14,680 bases of DNA from Actinoplanes liguriensis (lineage in GTDB: Bacteria > Actinomycetota > Actinomycetes > Mycobacteriales > Micromonosporaceae). The translations under genes were made by a program, and so were the position numbers. Numbering within the stretch: the stretch's first letter is position 1; each line of letters begins with the position of its first letter. The DNA lies in the NCBI GenBank assembly GCA_000715855.1, contig KL571206.1, forward strand, positions 55,190 to 69,869. The letters are read 5' to 3'. This document shows, in pieces, positions 7,001-12,559 of the stretch. The notes beneath the pieces were generated by a model. That model saw nothing but the letters and a program-made list of their open reading frames with translations, searched no databases and was not told where the DNA came from.

Positions 7001-7147
7001 TCACTCCCAGACGAACTCGAGCGTCGAGTACTGAACCGCTGAGGTCTCCGGCGTCGACGACGCGACGGCCCCCGAAGCGGTGCCCCCGATCAACGCGGCG
7101 AGGACCAAAACCAAGCCGGCAAGGCGACCCAACTTCTTTGCAGACAT
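7001..7147 (-). CDS. Small secreted peptide precursor, function unknown
   Basis: 48 codons, ATG at 7147 to TGA at 7001-7003, with a strong AAAAGGAG ribosome binding site. The product begins MSAKKLGRL (positive n-region), followed by a hydrophobic core rich in Leu/Val/Ala (about 9-22) and a signal-peptidase site ending AVA at about residue 29. The predicted mature peptide is 19 residues, SSTPETSAVQYSTLEFVWE, with no Cys. It lies 52 bp upstream of the GGDEF-EAL gene in the same direction. I do not recognise a family. Start signal, signal-peptide grammar and operon position together support a real gene, but homologue conservation is not visible here. Confidence 0.7.
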   Translation of the reverse strand: MSAKKLGRLAGLVLVLAALIGGTASGAVASSTPETSAVQYSTLEFVWE

Positions 7148-7251
7148 TTCCTGCTCCTTTTCGGAGTCTCGCACTTCCCGGGGTTCCCTGATGGTGCCAC
7201 ACCCGTTGTGCGACAGGGAGTGTTCATCGGCGGGTCGCAGCGACGCCGCGA

Positions 7252-7315
7252 CTAATCCTGGCCGAACGGCTGAGGTGTGACCGGCCGTCCTATCTGAAGG
7301 ATTAGCAGCTTTATA
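7252..7315 (-). promoter_or_regulatory. Candidate -10 box and structured leader before the small peptide
   Basis: On the minus strand TATAAA (7315-7310) makes a good -10; no clear -35 is seen. Just downstream, CTAATCCT (7305-7298) pairs perfectly with AGGATTAG (7259-7252), and inside it GGCCG pairs with CGGCC, giving a long interrupted hairpin at the start of a leader of about 155 nt. Closer to the gene, CTCC (7166-7163) can pair with GGAG (7157-7154) of the ribosome binding site. This suggests RNA-level control, but no known riboswitch core is recognised. Confidence 0.35.
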
Positions 7316-7367
7316 CCCGGCTTAAGGGTGAAAAGTGAGGGCAATTCGACTTAGAATGTCAAGCGAA

Positions 7368-7394
7368 CTTGACGTCAGGACAGCCTGACGCAAG
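7368..7394 (+). promoter_or_regulatory. Palindrome upstream of the small HTH gene
   Basis: CTTG-A-CGTCAGG then ACAG then CCTGACG-CAAG: an 11-bp inverted repeat with one unpaired A in the left arm and a 4-nt centre. It ends 11 bp before the ATG at 7406. A second, shorter inverted repeat (TCAAG/CTTGA) sits partly overlapping on its left. It could be an operator, possibly for the HTH protein itself, or a leader hairpin. TAGAAT at 7352-7357 is a plausible -10 just upstream. Confidence 0.45.
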
Positions 7395-7405
7395 GATCGG
7401 ATCCC

Positions 7406-7801
7406 ATGGCGACGCCGGACGATCTGGAGCGACAGCACACGCTGATCACCGCTACGCGGCGTTACGACGACCTACGCATGCGCGACGCCCTCGCGGCCAT
7501 GAACCCGGACGACGACAGCCCCGCCCTCACCCCCGCCGAGACGCTGGAGATGCTCGCGCTCAGCGAGGTGGTGATCCGCAAAGCGGGATATGGACGGCAG
7601 GCCATGGTGCGCTCGGCCCGCGCGGCCGGCGTCTCCTGGACGCAGATCGGGGCCGCGCTGGGCACCAGCAAACAGGCCGCGTGGGAGGCGCACCAGCGCT
7701 GGATCGAAGACCAGACCCGGCACCACGAGCAGAACGGTTACCAGGGTCTGGACCCGGAGGCGGCGGACGAGGCACGCGGGCTCGCCGGCCGCCCCGACTG
7801 A
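7406..7801 (+). CDS. Small helix-turn-helix protein, function unknown
   Basis: 131 aa. The centre carries a helix-turn-helix at about residues 66-95 (ARAAGVSWTQIGAALGTSKQAAWEAH), a form common in small actinobacterial DNA-binding proteins. The N-terminal 65 residues are predicted helical and acidic; the C-terminus is polar. ATG at 7406 has AAGGATCGG upstream. It is divergent from the secreted peptide/GGDEF-EAL unit and convergent with the sulfurtransferase (7 bp between stops). The palindrome at 7368-7394 suggests autoregulation. Target genes are unknown. Confidence 0.75.
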   Translation: MATPDDLERQHTLITATRRYDDLRMRDALAAMNPDDDSPALTPAETLEMLALSEVVIRKAGYGRQAMVRSARAAGVSWTQIGAALGTSKQAAWEAHQRWIEDQTRHHEQNGYQGLDPEAADEARGLAGRPD

Positions 7802-7808
7802 CCTTCCC

Positions 7809-8549
7809 TCAGCCGCCGGTGGCGGCCGGACGATCAGTCGCGCTGTACTGCGACCACGAGCCGGGATAGAGCCGCCCCTCGCCGAGACCGGCATGCTCCA
7901 GCGCGATCAGGTTGTGGCAGGCGGTCACGCCGGAACCGCAGTAGGAGATCACCTCGGTGCCCTCCGCCACGCCGACAGCGGTGAAGCGCTCGCGCAACTC
8001 GGCGACGGGGAGGAAACGGCCGTCGGCGGCCACGTTCTCCCGGCAGGACAGGTTGCGGGCACCCGGGATGTGCCCGGCCCGCGGATCGATCGGCTCACTC
8101 TCGCCACGGACTGTATAAGAGACAGCCCGTGGGGAGAAGGCCGCCGGGGACGACGGTGTGGACTCGGTCGTGAGCTCACCGTCGTACGCGAGCAAGCCTC
8201 CATCGAGCAAAGCGGCCTCGCGCCCGACCGCCCGCAGCAACCAGACGAGACGAGCGGCGATGACGCCGCCCGCATCGTCGTAGGCAACGACGGTGCTCGC
8301 GTCCCCGATCCCGGCGGCGGACATCGCCGCGGCGAAAACCTCCGGATCCGGCAGCGGATGCCGGCCCTCGGCCGGCGACGCCGGACCGGCCAGCGCGGTG
8401 TCCAGGTCGATGAAGACCGCGCCGGGCAGATGACCTTTCTCGTACGCGGCACGACCCGAGCGCCCGTCCAGATACCACCGGACGTCGGCGAGGACCACGT
8501 CACCGGCGTGAGCCCGCAACCAGTCCAGATCCACCACGGGGTCGATCAT
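7809..8549 (-). CDS. Two-domain rhodanese sulfurtransferase with internal gap
   Basis: 246 aa, thiosulfate or 3-mercaptopyruvate sulfurtransferase type. Domain 1 (about 5-125) has YDDAGG in place of a catalytic Cys, as is normal. Domain 2 keeps SEPIDPRAGHIPGA (about 151-164) and active Cys204 in CGSGVTA. Family members usually have about 25-30 more residues before the SEPIDPRAGH block: the first strand and helix of domain 2, ending in a motif like LLDARxxERYRGE. Here that part is replaced by AVSYTV (142-147), encoded by bases matching the Tn5/Nextera mosaic end. The frame stays open, but the folded domain would be damaged. ATG at 8549 with AGAGGTGG ribosome binding site. The real gene is probably intact and longer. 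Confidence 0.85.
   Translation of the reverse strand: MIDPVVDLDWLRAHAGDVVLADVRWYLDGRSGRAAYEKGHLPGAVFIDLDTALAGPASPAEGRHPLPDPEVFAAAMSAAGIGDASTVVAYDDAGGVIAARLVWLLRAVGREAALLDGGLLAYDGELTTESTPSSPAAFSPRAVSYTVRGESEPIDPRAGHIPGARNLSCRENVAADGRFLPVAELRERFTAVGVAEGTEVISYCGSGVTACHNLIALEHAGLGEGRLYPGSWSQYSATDRPAATGG
8104..8132. other. Mosaic-end-like sequence inside the sulfurtransferase gene
   Basis: The 14 bases 8112-8125 (TGTATAAGAGACAG) are identical to the 3' part of the 19-bp Tn5/Nextera transposase mosaic end. They are flanked by CCACGG and CCGTGG, so that 8104-8132 is an interrupted palindrome. The AT-rich 14-mer is foreign to its very GC-rich surroundings and lies exactly at the point where residues are missing from the protein. 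A library-adapter remnant joined during assembly is the simplest explanation. Confidence 0.75.
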
Positions 8550-8563
8550 CGCGCCACCTCTCG

Positions 8564-8617
8564 CTAGTTGCTCATCGGCTCGCCGCTATTGCTCATCGGC
8601 TCGTCGCTATTGCTCAT
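8564..8617 (-). CDS. 17-codon micro-ORF built from a tandem repeat
   Basis: ATG at 8617 overlaps the stop of the LysE-type gene by 4 nt (ATGA), and TAG at 8564-8566 ends it 14 nt before the sulfurtransferase start. It would encode MSNSDEPMSNSGEPMSN. It may be translated by coupling to the upstream gene and so carry ribosomes to the next start. It consists entirely of the 21-bp repeat and may simply be non-coding repeat expansion; I have no homologue. Confidence 0.25.
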   Translation of the reverse strand: MSNSDEPMSNSGEPMSN

Positions 8618-8624
8618 CGGCTCG
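8568..8624. repeat. 21-bp tandem repeat, 2.7 copies
   Basis: Unit TTGCTCATCGGCTCG(C/T)CGCTA at 8568-8588 and 8589-8609, then a partial copy 8610-8624. The full copies differ at one base. The array fills the gap between the LysE-type gene and the sulfurtransferase and enters the last codons and stop of the former. The third copy is the ancestral coding sequence, probably duplicated by slippage. Confidence 0.9.
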
Positions 8625-9246
8625 AAAGCCCCAGCCGGAGTCCGAATCCGATCAGGACGGCGCCGGTTCCGGCATCGACGGTACGCCGCATCGAACGCCG
8701 GGCCAGCAGACCACGCGCGGCCCGCGCCCCGAAAATGATCAACGAGAACCAGGCCAGCCCCTCGATGTCGTGCACCAGCGCGAGCAGCAGCCCCATGCCG
8801 AGCGGCGACGAACCCGCCGGGATGAACTGCGGAAGAACCGCCAGGTAGAACGCGCCCACCTTGGGATTCAGCAGGTTCGTGAAAAGGCCCTTGCCGAACG
8901 TGCTCCACCACGTCGGCGCGGCCGGCCCGGCGAGCTCGACCGCTTCACCGTCCTTATTAAAAGCAGACCGCATCATCCGTACGCCGAGGTAGAGCATGTA
9001 GGCCGCACCCGCGACCCGCAGCACGGTGTAGGCCGTGGCAGATGCCGTGAGCAGAGCGGACACGCCGACGGCGGCGGCCGCGCCCCAGAGCAGGGCGCCC
9101 GAGTTGACGCCCAGAGCGGTGGCGAAAGCGGCGCCCCGGCCCATCGTCACCGCGGAACGCAACACCAGGGCCGTGTCCAACCCCGGAGTGATGGTGAGAA
9201 GAGCGCCCAGAATCGCGAACGAAAGGACGGCATGGGTCAGGTCCAT
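8614..9246 (-). CDS. LysE/RhtB family amino-acid exporter
   Basis: 210-aa integral membrane protein. The N-terminal motif LTITPGLDTALVLRSAVTMGRGAAFATALGVNSGALLW is diagnostic of the LysE/RhtB superfamily, which exports amino acids or homoserine-type metabolites. About six hydrophobic segments are visible (5-25, 40-65, 70-92, 118-142, 148-172, 185-205), and FGKGLFTNLLNPK at about residues 117-129 is the second conserved block. ATG at 9246 has TTAGGAAC upstream. CTGTTC/GAACAG (9250-9255/9277-9282) is an inverted repeat just before the gene that might be an operator. It follows the small membrane protein gene by 56 bp. The substrate is unknown. Confidence 0.88.
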   Translation of the reverse strand: MDLTHAVLSFAILGALLTITPGLDTALVLRSAVTMGRGAAFATALGVNSGALLWGAAAAVGVSALLTASATAYTVLRVAGAAYMLYLGVRMMRSAFNKDGEAVELAGPAAPTWWSTFGKGLFTNLLNPKVGAFYLAVLPQFIPAGSSPLGMGLLLALVHDIEGLAWFSLIIFGARAARGLLARRSMRRTVDAGTGAVLIGFGLRLGLSSR

Positions 9247-9302
9247 GCACTGTTCCTAACCGCTCGCCGCATTCCTGAACAGCGTGTTTCTCATCGCCCG
9301 GA

Positions 9303-9593
9303 TCAGGCCTTGCGGGTCGGGCCCCGGCCGCGCGGGCGGAAACGGACCAGGGCCACACCGACCAGGGCCACCGCGAACACGGCGGCGACCTGCCCGGTCA
9401 CCGTGCCGGGCAGGTGCAGGCCGCCCACGTAGATCAGCAGGGCGAGACCGAAGAGCAGGTGGTAGTAGCCGGCATCCCGCAACGACCGGAACGAGCGGGC
9501 GATCATCTCCGGCGCCCGGCCCAGGACCAGCATCCGCATCCCGAAGATGAACAGCGCCAGACCCGCCAGGCCGCCCAGCACCTCGGTACTCAT
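9303..9593 (-). CDS. Small membrane protein, unknown function
   Basis: 96 aa from ATG at 9593. Three hydrophobic stretches (about 5-25, 43-60, 63-83) and a basic end RFRPRGRGPTRKA that should face the cytoplasm. It starts 41 bp after the yajQ stop, so it is probably in the yajQ transcript. The ribosome binding site is weak (GGGGCG). I do not recognise a family. Confidence 0.65.
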   Translation of the reverse strand: MSTEVLGGLAGLALFIFGMRMLVLGRAPEMIARSFRSLRDAGYYHLLFGLALLIYVGGLHLPGTVTGQVAAVFAVALVGVALVRFRPRGRGPTRKA

Positions 9594-9634
9594 CGCCCCA
9601 GTGTGCGACCGGGGCAGGCGGCGCTCACCCCTTA

Positions 9635-10126
9635 TTAACGGTAATTGTTGAACTGCAGCGCGACGCCGAAGTCCTCGGCCTTGAGCAGGGCGATCACGGC
9701 CTGGAGGTCGTCCCGCTTCTTGCCGGTGACCCGGAGCGAGTCGCCCTGGATCTGCGCCTGGACGCCCTTCGGGCCCTCGTCGCGGATCTTCTTGCTGATT
9801 GCCTTCGCCTTGTCGGTCTCGATCCCCTCGACAACCTTGAGATCGATCTTGTACGTCTTGCCGGACTGCCGGGGCTCCCCCGCGTCCAGCGACTTCAGGG
9901 AGATGCCCCGCTTCACCAGCTTCTCCTTGAACACGTCGAGCGCGGCGACGGCCCGCTCCTCGGTCTCCGACGTGATGGTGAAAGCCTCGCCCGACTTGGC
10001 GACCTCGGTGCCCGTGCCCCGGAAATCGAACCGGGTGCTCAGCTCCTTCTCCGCCTGGTTGTAAGCGTTGTCGACCTCCTGCCGGTCGACCTTGCTGACG
10101 ATGTCGAACGACGGGTTGGCTGCCAT
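9635..10126 (-). CDS. yajQ: YajQ-family cyclic-di-GMP/nucleotide-binding protein
   Basis: 163 aa, full length for the YajQ/UPF0234 family. Hallmarks are the start [28 protein letters not shown] at about 32-38, and the end [25 protein letters not shown]. In Xanthomonas a YajQ protein binds c-di-GMP and acts as a transcriptional co-regulator; in other bacteria it is implicated in nucleotide binding. ATG at 10126 has CAGGAG upstream. The longer in-frame extension is rejected because it runs over the tRNA-Tyr gene. It is divergent from tRNA-Tyr. A link to the GGDEF-EAL protein 2.7 kb away is possible but unproven. Confidence 0.95.
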   Translation of the reverse strand: MAANPSFDIVSKVDRQEVDNAYNQAEKELSTRFDFRGTGTEVAKSGEAFTITSETEERAVAALDVFKEKLVKRGISLKSLDAGEPRQSGKTYKIDLKVVEGIETDKAKAISKKIRDEGPKGVQAQIQGDSLRVTGKKRDDLQAVIALLKAEDFGVALQFNNYR

Positions 10127-10202
10127 GATCAGACTCCTGCGGCTGGATGCTTTTCGATGTCGCCGATGGGCCCCGAACGACCCGCGACATGCCGACCGTA
10201 CC

Positions 10203-10250
10203 CGGTTGCGGGGTGGGCCTGCGGTACGGCTATGCTCATGTCCGCAACCG
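10203..10250 (+). promoter_or_regulatory. Candidate tRNA-Tyr promoter inside an inverted repeat
   Basis: TTGCGG (10206-10211) and TATGCT (10231-10236) are 19 bp apart and would start transcription about 30 nt before the tRNA. CGGTTGCGG (10203-10211) and CCGCAACCG (10242-10250) form a 9-bp inverted repeat that brackets the promoter. The wide spacing makes the promoter call tentative. Confidence 0.35.
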
Positions 10251-10273
10251 CGGGAGACTGCGGTTAGTGCCCA

Positions 10274-10354
10274 GGCGGGTTGCCCGAGCGGCCAATGGGA
10301 GCGGACTGTAAATCCGTCGCGAAAGCTACAGAGGTTCGAATCCTCTACCCGCCA
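10274..10354 (+). tRNA. tRNA-Tyr (anticodon GTA)
   Basis: 81-nt class II tRNA on the plus strand. Acceptor GGCGGGT/ACCCGCC is perfect with discriminator A; anticodon loop CTGTAAA (GTA); a long variable arm (CGCGAAAGCTAC region); T arm AGAGGTTCGAATCCTCT. No encoded CCA. Confidence 0.96.
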
Positions 10355-10365
10355 CAAGCACAGAT

Positions 10366-10405
10366 AACGGCCCCGGAAGCTGCGGAAACGCGCTCCGGGG
10401 CCGTT
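10366..10405 (+). terminator. Terminator after tRNA-Tyr
   Basis: 12-bp perfect stem AACGGCCCCGGA (10366-10377) with TCCGGGGCCGTT (10394-10405), loop of 16 nt, beginning 12 nt after the tRNA. The tail CTCGTTGT is T-poor, as is usual for actinobacterial intrinsic terminators. Confidence 0.75.
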
Positions 10406-10409
10406 CTCG

Positions 10410-10737
10410 TTGTGGCCCAGCGAGTCCCGCAAGGTCCGGCCGTCTACGACCCTCCACGGGAACACGATCTCCTTGATCGACGCGCCGCGGGGGTGTGCTC
10501 GTGACAGGTTCCCCAGAGTCATCCCACAGAGGCCGGCGCCGCCGGCCACCGACTATGGGAACCGCGTAGCCGGACTCACCGATTCGGTGGCAAGCCGCGA
10601 AGCGGTGCGGCAGCAACTCGACCGGGACCGCCCACCCACCCACCGCAACCAACAAGCGTGCAGTGGTAGTCGTCGTCTACGGCCCGTCGTCCCGGACCCG
10701 TCACAGGAGCGCGGCGGTGCGATGAGACCCTAGCCGT
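10410..10737. other. 328-bp stretch without a convincing gene
   Basis: No frame here has a good start signal together with protein-like composition; the open frames on both strands are Arg/Pro-rich noise. The only structure noted is a 17-bp palindrome, GGCCGGCG-C-CGCCGGCC, at 10531-10547. The region probably holds the promoter of the 10738 gene, but no clear box is seen. Confidence 0.5.
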
Positions 10738-11286
10738 ATGACCAGGAGGCTGATCCTCGATCCGCCACGTGCGGCAGGCCCGATCGCCCTCGGCATGCCG
10801 GCCGAGGATGCTTCGGCGCTGCTGCGCACCCTGGACGGCTACCTGAAGCCGAGACCTGGGACCCGCCCCAACCCCAGCTTCGCCCACTACTCCTGCGGCC
10901 TCTCCGTATCGATCTGCCCTGACACCGGAGGGCTGGTCGACGCGGTTGAGCTCTATCGGCCCGAGCGCGACGTCACAGTGCTGTTCGGTGACATCCCAAT
11001 TTTCGACCTTCCGGCGGACGAGGTGATCCGGAGGATCGAATCCCTTACGCCGACCGAGGTCCAGGACGAGGGGCTAACGGTCATCGCGCCCGCTTTGCTG
11101 CTGGCCCTCGGAAGATCCACGCTGCCGGAGGACCCAGACGACCCGGACGGCATGTACTTCGAGTCGGTACTGGTGGCTGCTCCTGGCTACTACGACGGTC
11201 CGCTAGAAAGTGCAGCTCCGGCTCAGGCGCTCACAACGGCATCGGAGCACACCCCGACTGACGATCGCCGGCTGCCACTGTTCTGA
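10738..11286 (+). CDS. Hypothetical protein, unrecognised
   Basis: 182 aa. No signal peptide or membrane segment. The N-terminal part GPIALGMPAEDASALLRTL resembles the opening of many small actinobacterial proteins that start with a short strand and 'GM' helix. The centre is protein-like (FAHYSCGLSVSICPDTGGLVDAVELYRPE, then IFDLPADEVIRRIESL), while the last 25 residues are low complexity. ATG at 10738 has no clear ribosome binding site, so the start is uncertain and may be leaderless. It stands alone between tRNA-Tyr and the RTX protein. Domain style would fit an immunity or chaperone-like stand-alone protein, but I assign no function. Confidence 0.65.
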   Translation: MTRRLILDPPRAAGPIALGMPAEDASALLRTLDGYLKPRPGTRPNPSFAHYSCGLSVSICPDTGGLVDAVELYRPERDVTVLFGDIPIFDLPADEVIRRIESLTPTEVQDEGLTVIAPALLLALGRSTLPEDPDDPDGMYFESVLVAAPGYYDGPLESAAPAQALTTASEHTPTDDRRLPLF

Positions 11287-11470
11287 CACGGTCGCTCGAC
11301 GCCCAGAAGGAGTCACCCAGGCGGTGAACCGTCGCCAGCAGGTGCCGAGGCTCCGGAGCTCGAGGCTTCACAGGTCACAGGCGACGTCAGACCAGGATGG
11401 GCGAGCAGGTCCGGATGGCTGTCGAAACAGGGGTGCTGGGCTGTGTGGGCGGGCGGCACGAAAGCGGGAG

Positions 11471-11498
11471 TTGGTGCTACCCGGTGTGCACATAGATT
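11471..11498 (+). promoter_or_regulatory. Candidate promoter of the RTX-repeat gene
   Basis: TTGGTG (11471-11476) and TAGATT (11493-11498) with a 16-bp spacer, giving a leader of about 45 nt before the ATG at 11551. The remaining 11287-11470 shows no gene; open frames there are shadows. Confidence 0.45.
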
Positions 11499-11550
11499 CA
11501 GCGCAGCGTTTGGACGACATCGTTCGATCGGGACAAGCACGGGGGATCTC

Positions 11551-12276
11551 ATGTACTTGCTCAACCGTAAGGTGCTGGCTGCGGTCGGTGCGGCTGCTGC
11601 TGTTGCGACGACTCTGTTTGCGTCGCCGGCGCAGGCTGCTTCGACCGGGACGGCTGAGGTGCTGGGGGCGCACAACAGCATCGTTCAGTTCAAGGCCGCG
11701 GCGGGCCGGGCGAACTCGCTGGTCATCACAATCTCGGGGCGGACGGTCACCCTCAACGACACGGTCGCCATCAAGGCCGGCAAGGGGTGCAAGGCCGTGA
11801 AGGGGGACCGGACCAAGGTCAGGTGCACGACGGCTCGGACGCCGACCGAGATCAGCGTTGCGCTCGGGGACAAGAGCGACAAGGTCTACAACCGGACCGG
11901 GGCGCCGATGGTGGCGGAGGGCGGTTCCGGGAACGACATCCTGAGCGGTGGGTCGAACCGTGACCGGCTGTTCGGGGGCACCGGTAACGACCGGCTGTAC
12001 GGCGGCGGCAACGTCGATGCGATCGACGGCGAGGCGGGTAACGACGTCGTCTACGGCGGCCGCGGCAACGACTGGCTGCAGGGTGGTGTCGGCAACGACT
12101 CCGTCTACGGGGGCAGCGGCAACGACACCATCTACGGGAGCGCCGGGAACGACAGGCTGTACGGCGAGTCCGGGAACGACAGGCTGTACGGCGACTCGGG
12201 GAACGACGCCCTCACCGGTGGTCCCGGCAGCGACCGGATCAGTGGCGGCCCCGGCTCGGACAAGATCACCAAGTAG
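11551..12276 (+). CDS. Secreted calcium-binding RTX-repeat protein
   Basis: 241 aa from ATG at 11551, with GGGGGA ribosome binding site. Signal peptide about 1-29 (NRK n-region, Ala-rich core, cut after SPAQA). Residues 30-123 are a beta-rich domain with Cys80 and Cys92 that could form a disulfide. Residues 124-240 are 13 uninterrupted nonapeptides of the GGxGxDxux type (GNDRLYGG and similar), which fold as a calcium-binding parallel beta-roll; one Lys follows. There is no catalytic domain and no type I secretion partner nearby, so Sec export and a structural or calcium-binding surface role are likely. The longer upstream start is rejected because it has no ribosome binding site and would bury the signal peptide. 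A terminator follows 9 bp later. Confidence 0.9.
   Translation: MYLLNRKVLAAVGAAAAVATTLFASPAQAASTGTAEVLGAHNSIVQFKAAAGRANSLVITISGRTVTLNDTVAIKAGKGCKAVKGDRTKVRCTTARTPTEISVALGDKSDKVYNRTGAPMVAEGGSGNDILSGGSNRDRLFGGTGNDRLYGGGNVDAIDGEAGNDVVYGGRGNDWLQGGVGNDSVYGGSGNDTIYGSAGNDRLYGESGNDRLYGDSGNDALTGGPGSDRISGGPGSDKITK
11920..12270 (+). repeat. 27-bp in-frame RTX repeat array, 13 units
   Basis: Thirteen contiguous 9-codon units with no change of phase. The most similar neighbours are units 9-11 (GNDRLYGES, GNDRLYGDS), where the DNA is also near-identical, suggesting recent duplication. Asp at position 6 of the unit is present in all 13; Gly at position 1 is present in all 13. Confidence 0.9.
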
Positions 12277-12284
12277 CCGTGGCC

Positions 12285-12314
12285 GAAAGCCCTCACCTGC
12301 GGGTGGGGGCTTTC
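12285..12314 (+). terminator. Terminator of the RTX-repeat gene
   Basis: GAAAGCCCTCACC (12285-12297) pairs with GGTGGGGGCTTTC (12302-12314), 13 bp with one wobble, 4-nt loop TGCG. It lies 9 nt after the stop codon. Confidence 0.8.
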
Positions 12315-12321
12315 GTGGTTC

Positions 12322-12327
12322 TACCCT
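12322..12327 (+). promoter_or_regulatory. -10 box for a leaderless transcript
   Basis: TACCCT followed by six bases and ATG at 12334. This spacing would put the transcription start on or next to the A of the ATG, the usual actinobacterial leaderless pattern (TANNNT). No convincing -35. Confidence 0.5.
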
Positions 12328-12333
12328 CGTCGC

Positions 12334-12471
12334 ATGGATACCGGAATCGTGGGGCTGTTGTTCGGGCTGCTCGGGGTCGCCGTGTTGTATCGGGTGATCC
12401 GGGCGGCCGTCGCGCACGGCATCGCCGATGCTGACGCCAAGCGCCGCCGCGAGACCGACAAGCGGCTCTGA
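12334..12471 (+). CDS. 45-aa small membrane protein
   Basis: 45 codons, ATG at 12334 to TGA at 12469-12471. One hydrophobic helix (IVGLLFGLLGVAVLYRVI, about residues 5-22), then a charged tail rich in Lys/Arg/Asp ending TDKRL. No ribosome binding site is present, but a leaderless promoter fits (12322-12327). It lies between the RTX gene terminator and a convergent MFS gene. Similar single-helix peptides are common in actinobacteria; function unknown. Confidence 0.6.
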   Translation: MDTGIVGLLFGLLGVAVLYRVIRAAVAHGIADADAKRRRETDKRL

Positions 12472-12556
12472 GCGAACGGGCGAGCGAGCGAAGCGAACGA
12501 ACGGACGAACGGGCGAAGCGAACGAACGGGCGGACGGGCGAACGGACGGGCGGGCC
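12472..12556. repeat. Short-period low-complexity repeat
   Basis: A degenerate 4-bp periodic run of CGAA, CGGG, CGGA and CGAG units, including two copies of GCGAAGCGAACGAACGG about 30 bp apart. It fills the space between the convergent 45-aa gene and the MFS gene; no hairpin terminator is seen there. Confidence 0.8.
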
Positions 12557-12559
12557 GGG

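Noticed and set aside
4384..7191. 935-codon plus-strand open frame opposite the GGDEF-EAL gene
   Set aside because: It is antisense to a gene with clear catalytic motifs; its composition (His/Arg/Gln/Asp-rich) is typical of a GC-rich shadow frame.
7148..7330. c-di-GMP (GEMM) or c-di-AMP (ydaO) riboswitch
   Set aside because: Tempting next to a c-di-GMP gene, but the conserved core motifs were not found; only generic hairpins are seen.
8104..8132. A natural Tn5-family insertion or IS remnant
   Set aside because: Only 14 bases of one mosaic end, no second end, no transposase and no target duplication; library adapter is simpler.
9635..10549. 304-codon version of yajQ
   Set aside because: The extension overlaps the tRNA-Tyr gene and its terminator; the conserved start is ATG 10126 with a good ribosome binding site.
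10410..10737. Open frames on both strands after tRNA-Tyr as genes
   Set aside because: No ribosome binding site, Arg/Pro-rich composition and no recognisable motif; treated as non-coding.
11920..12270. CRISPR-like array
   Set aside because: The 27-bp periodicity is in-frame RTX protein repeats without spacers.
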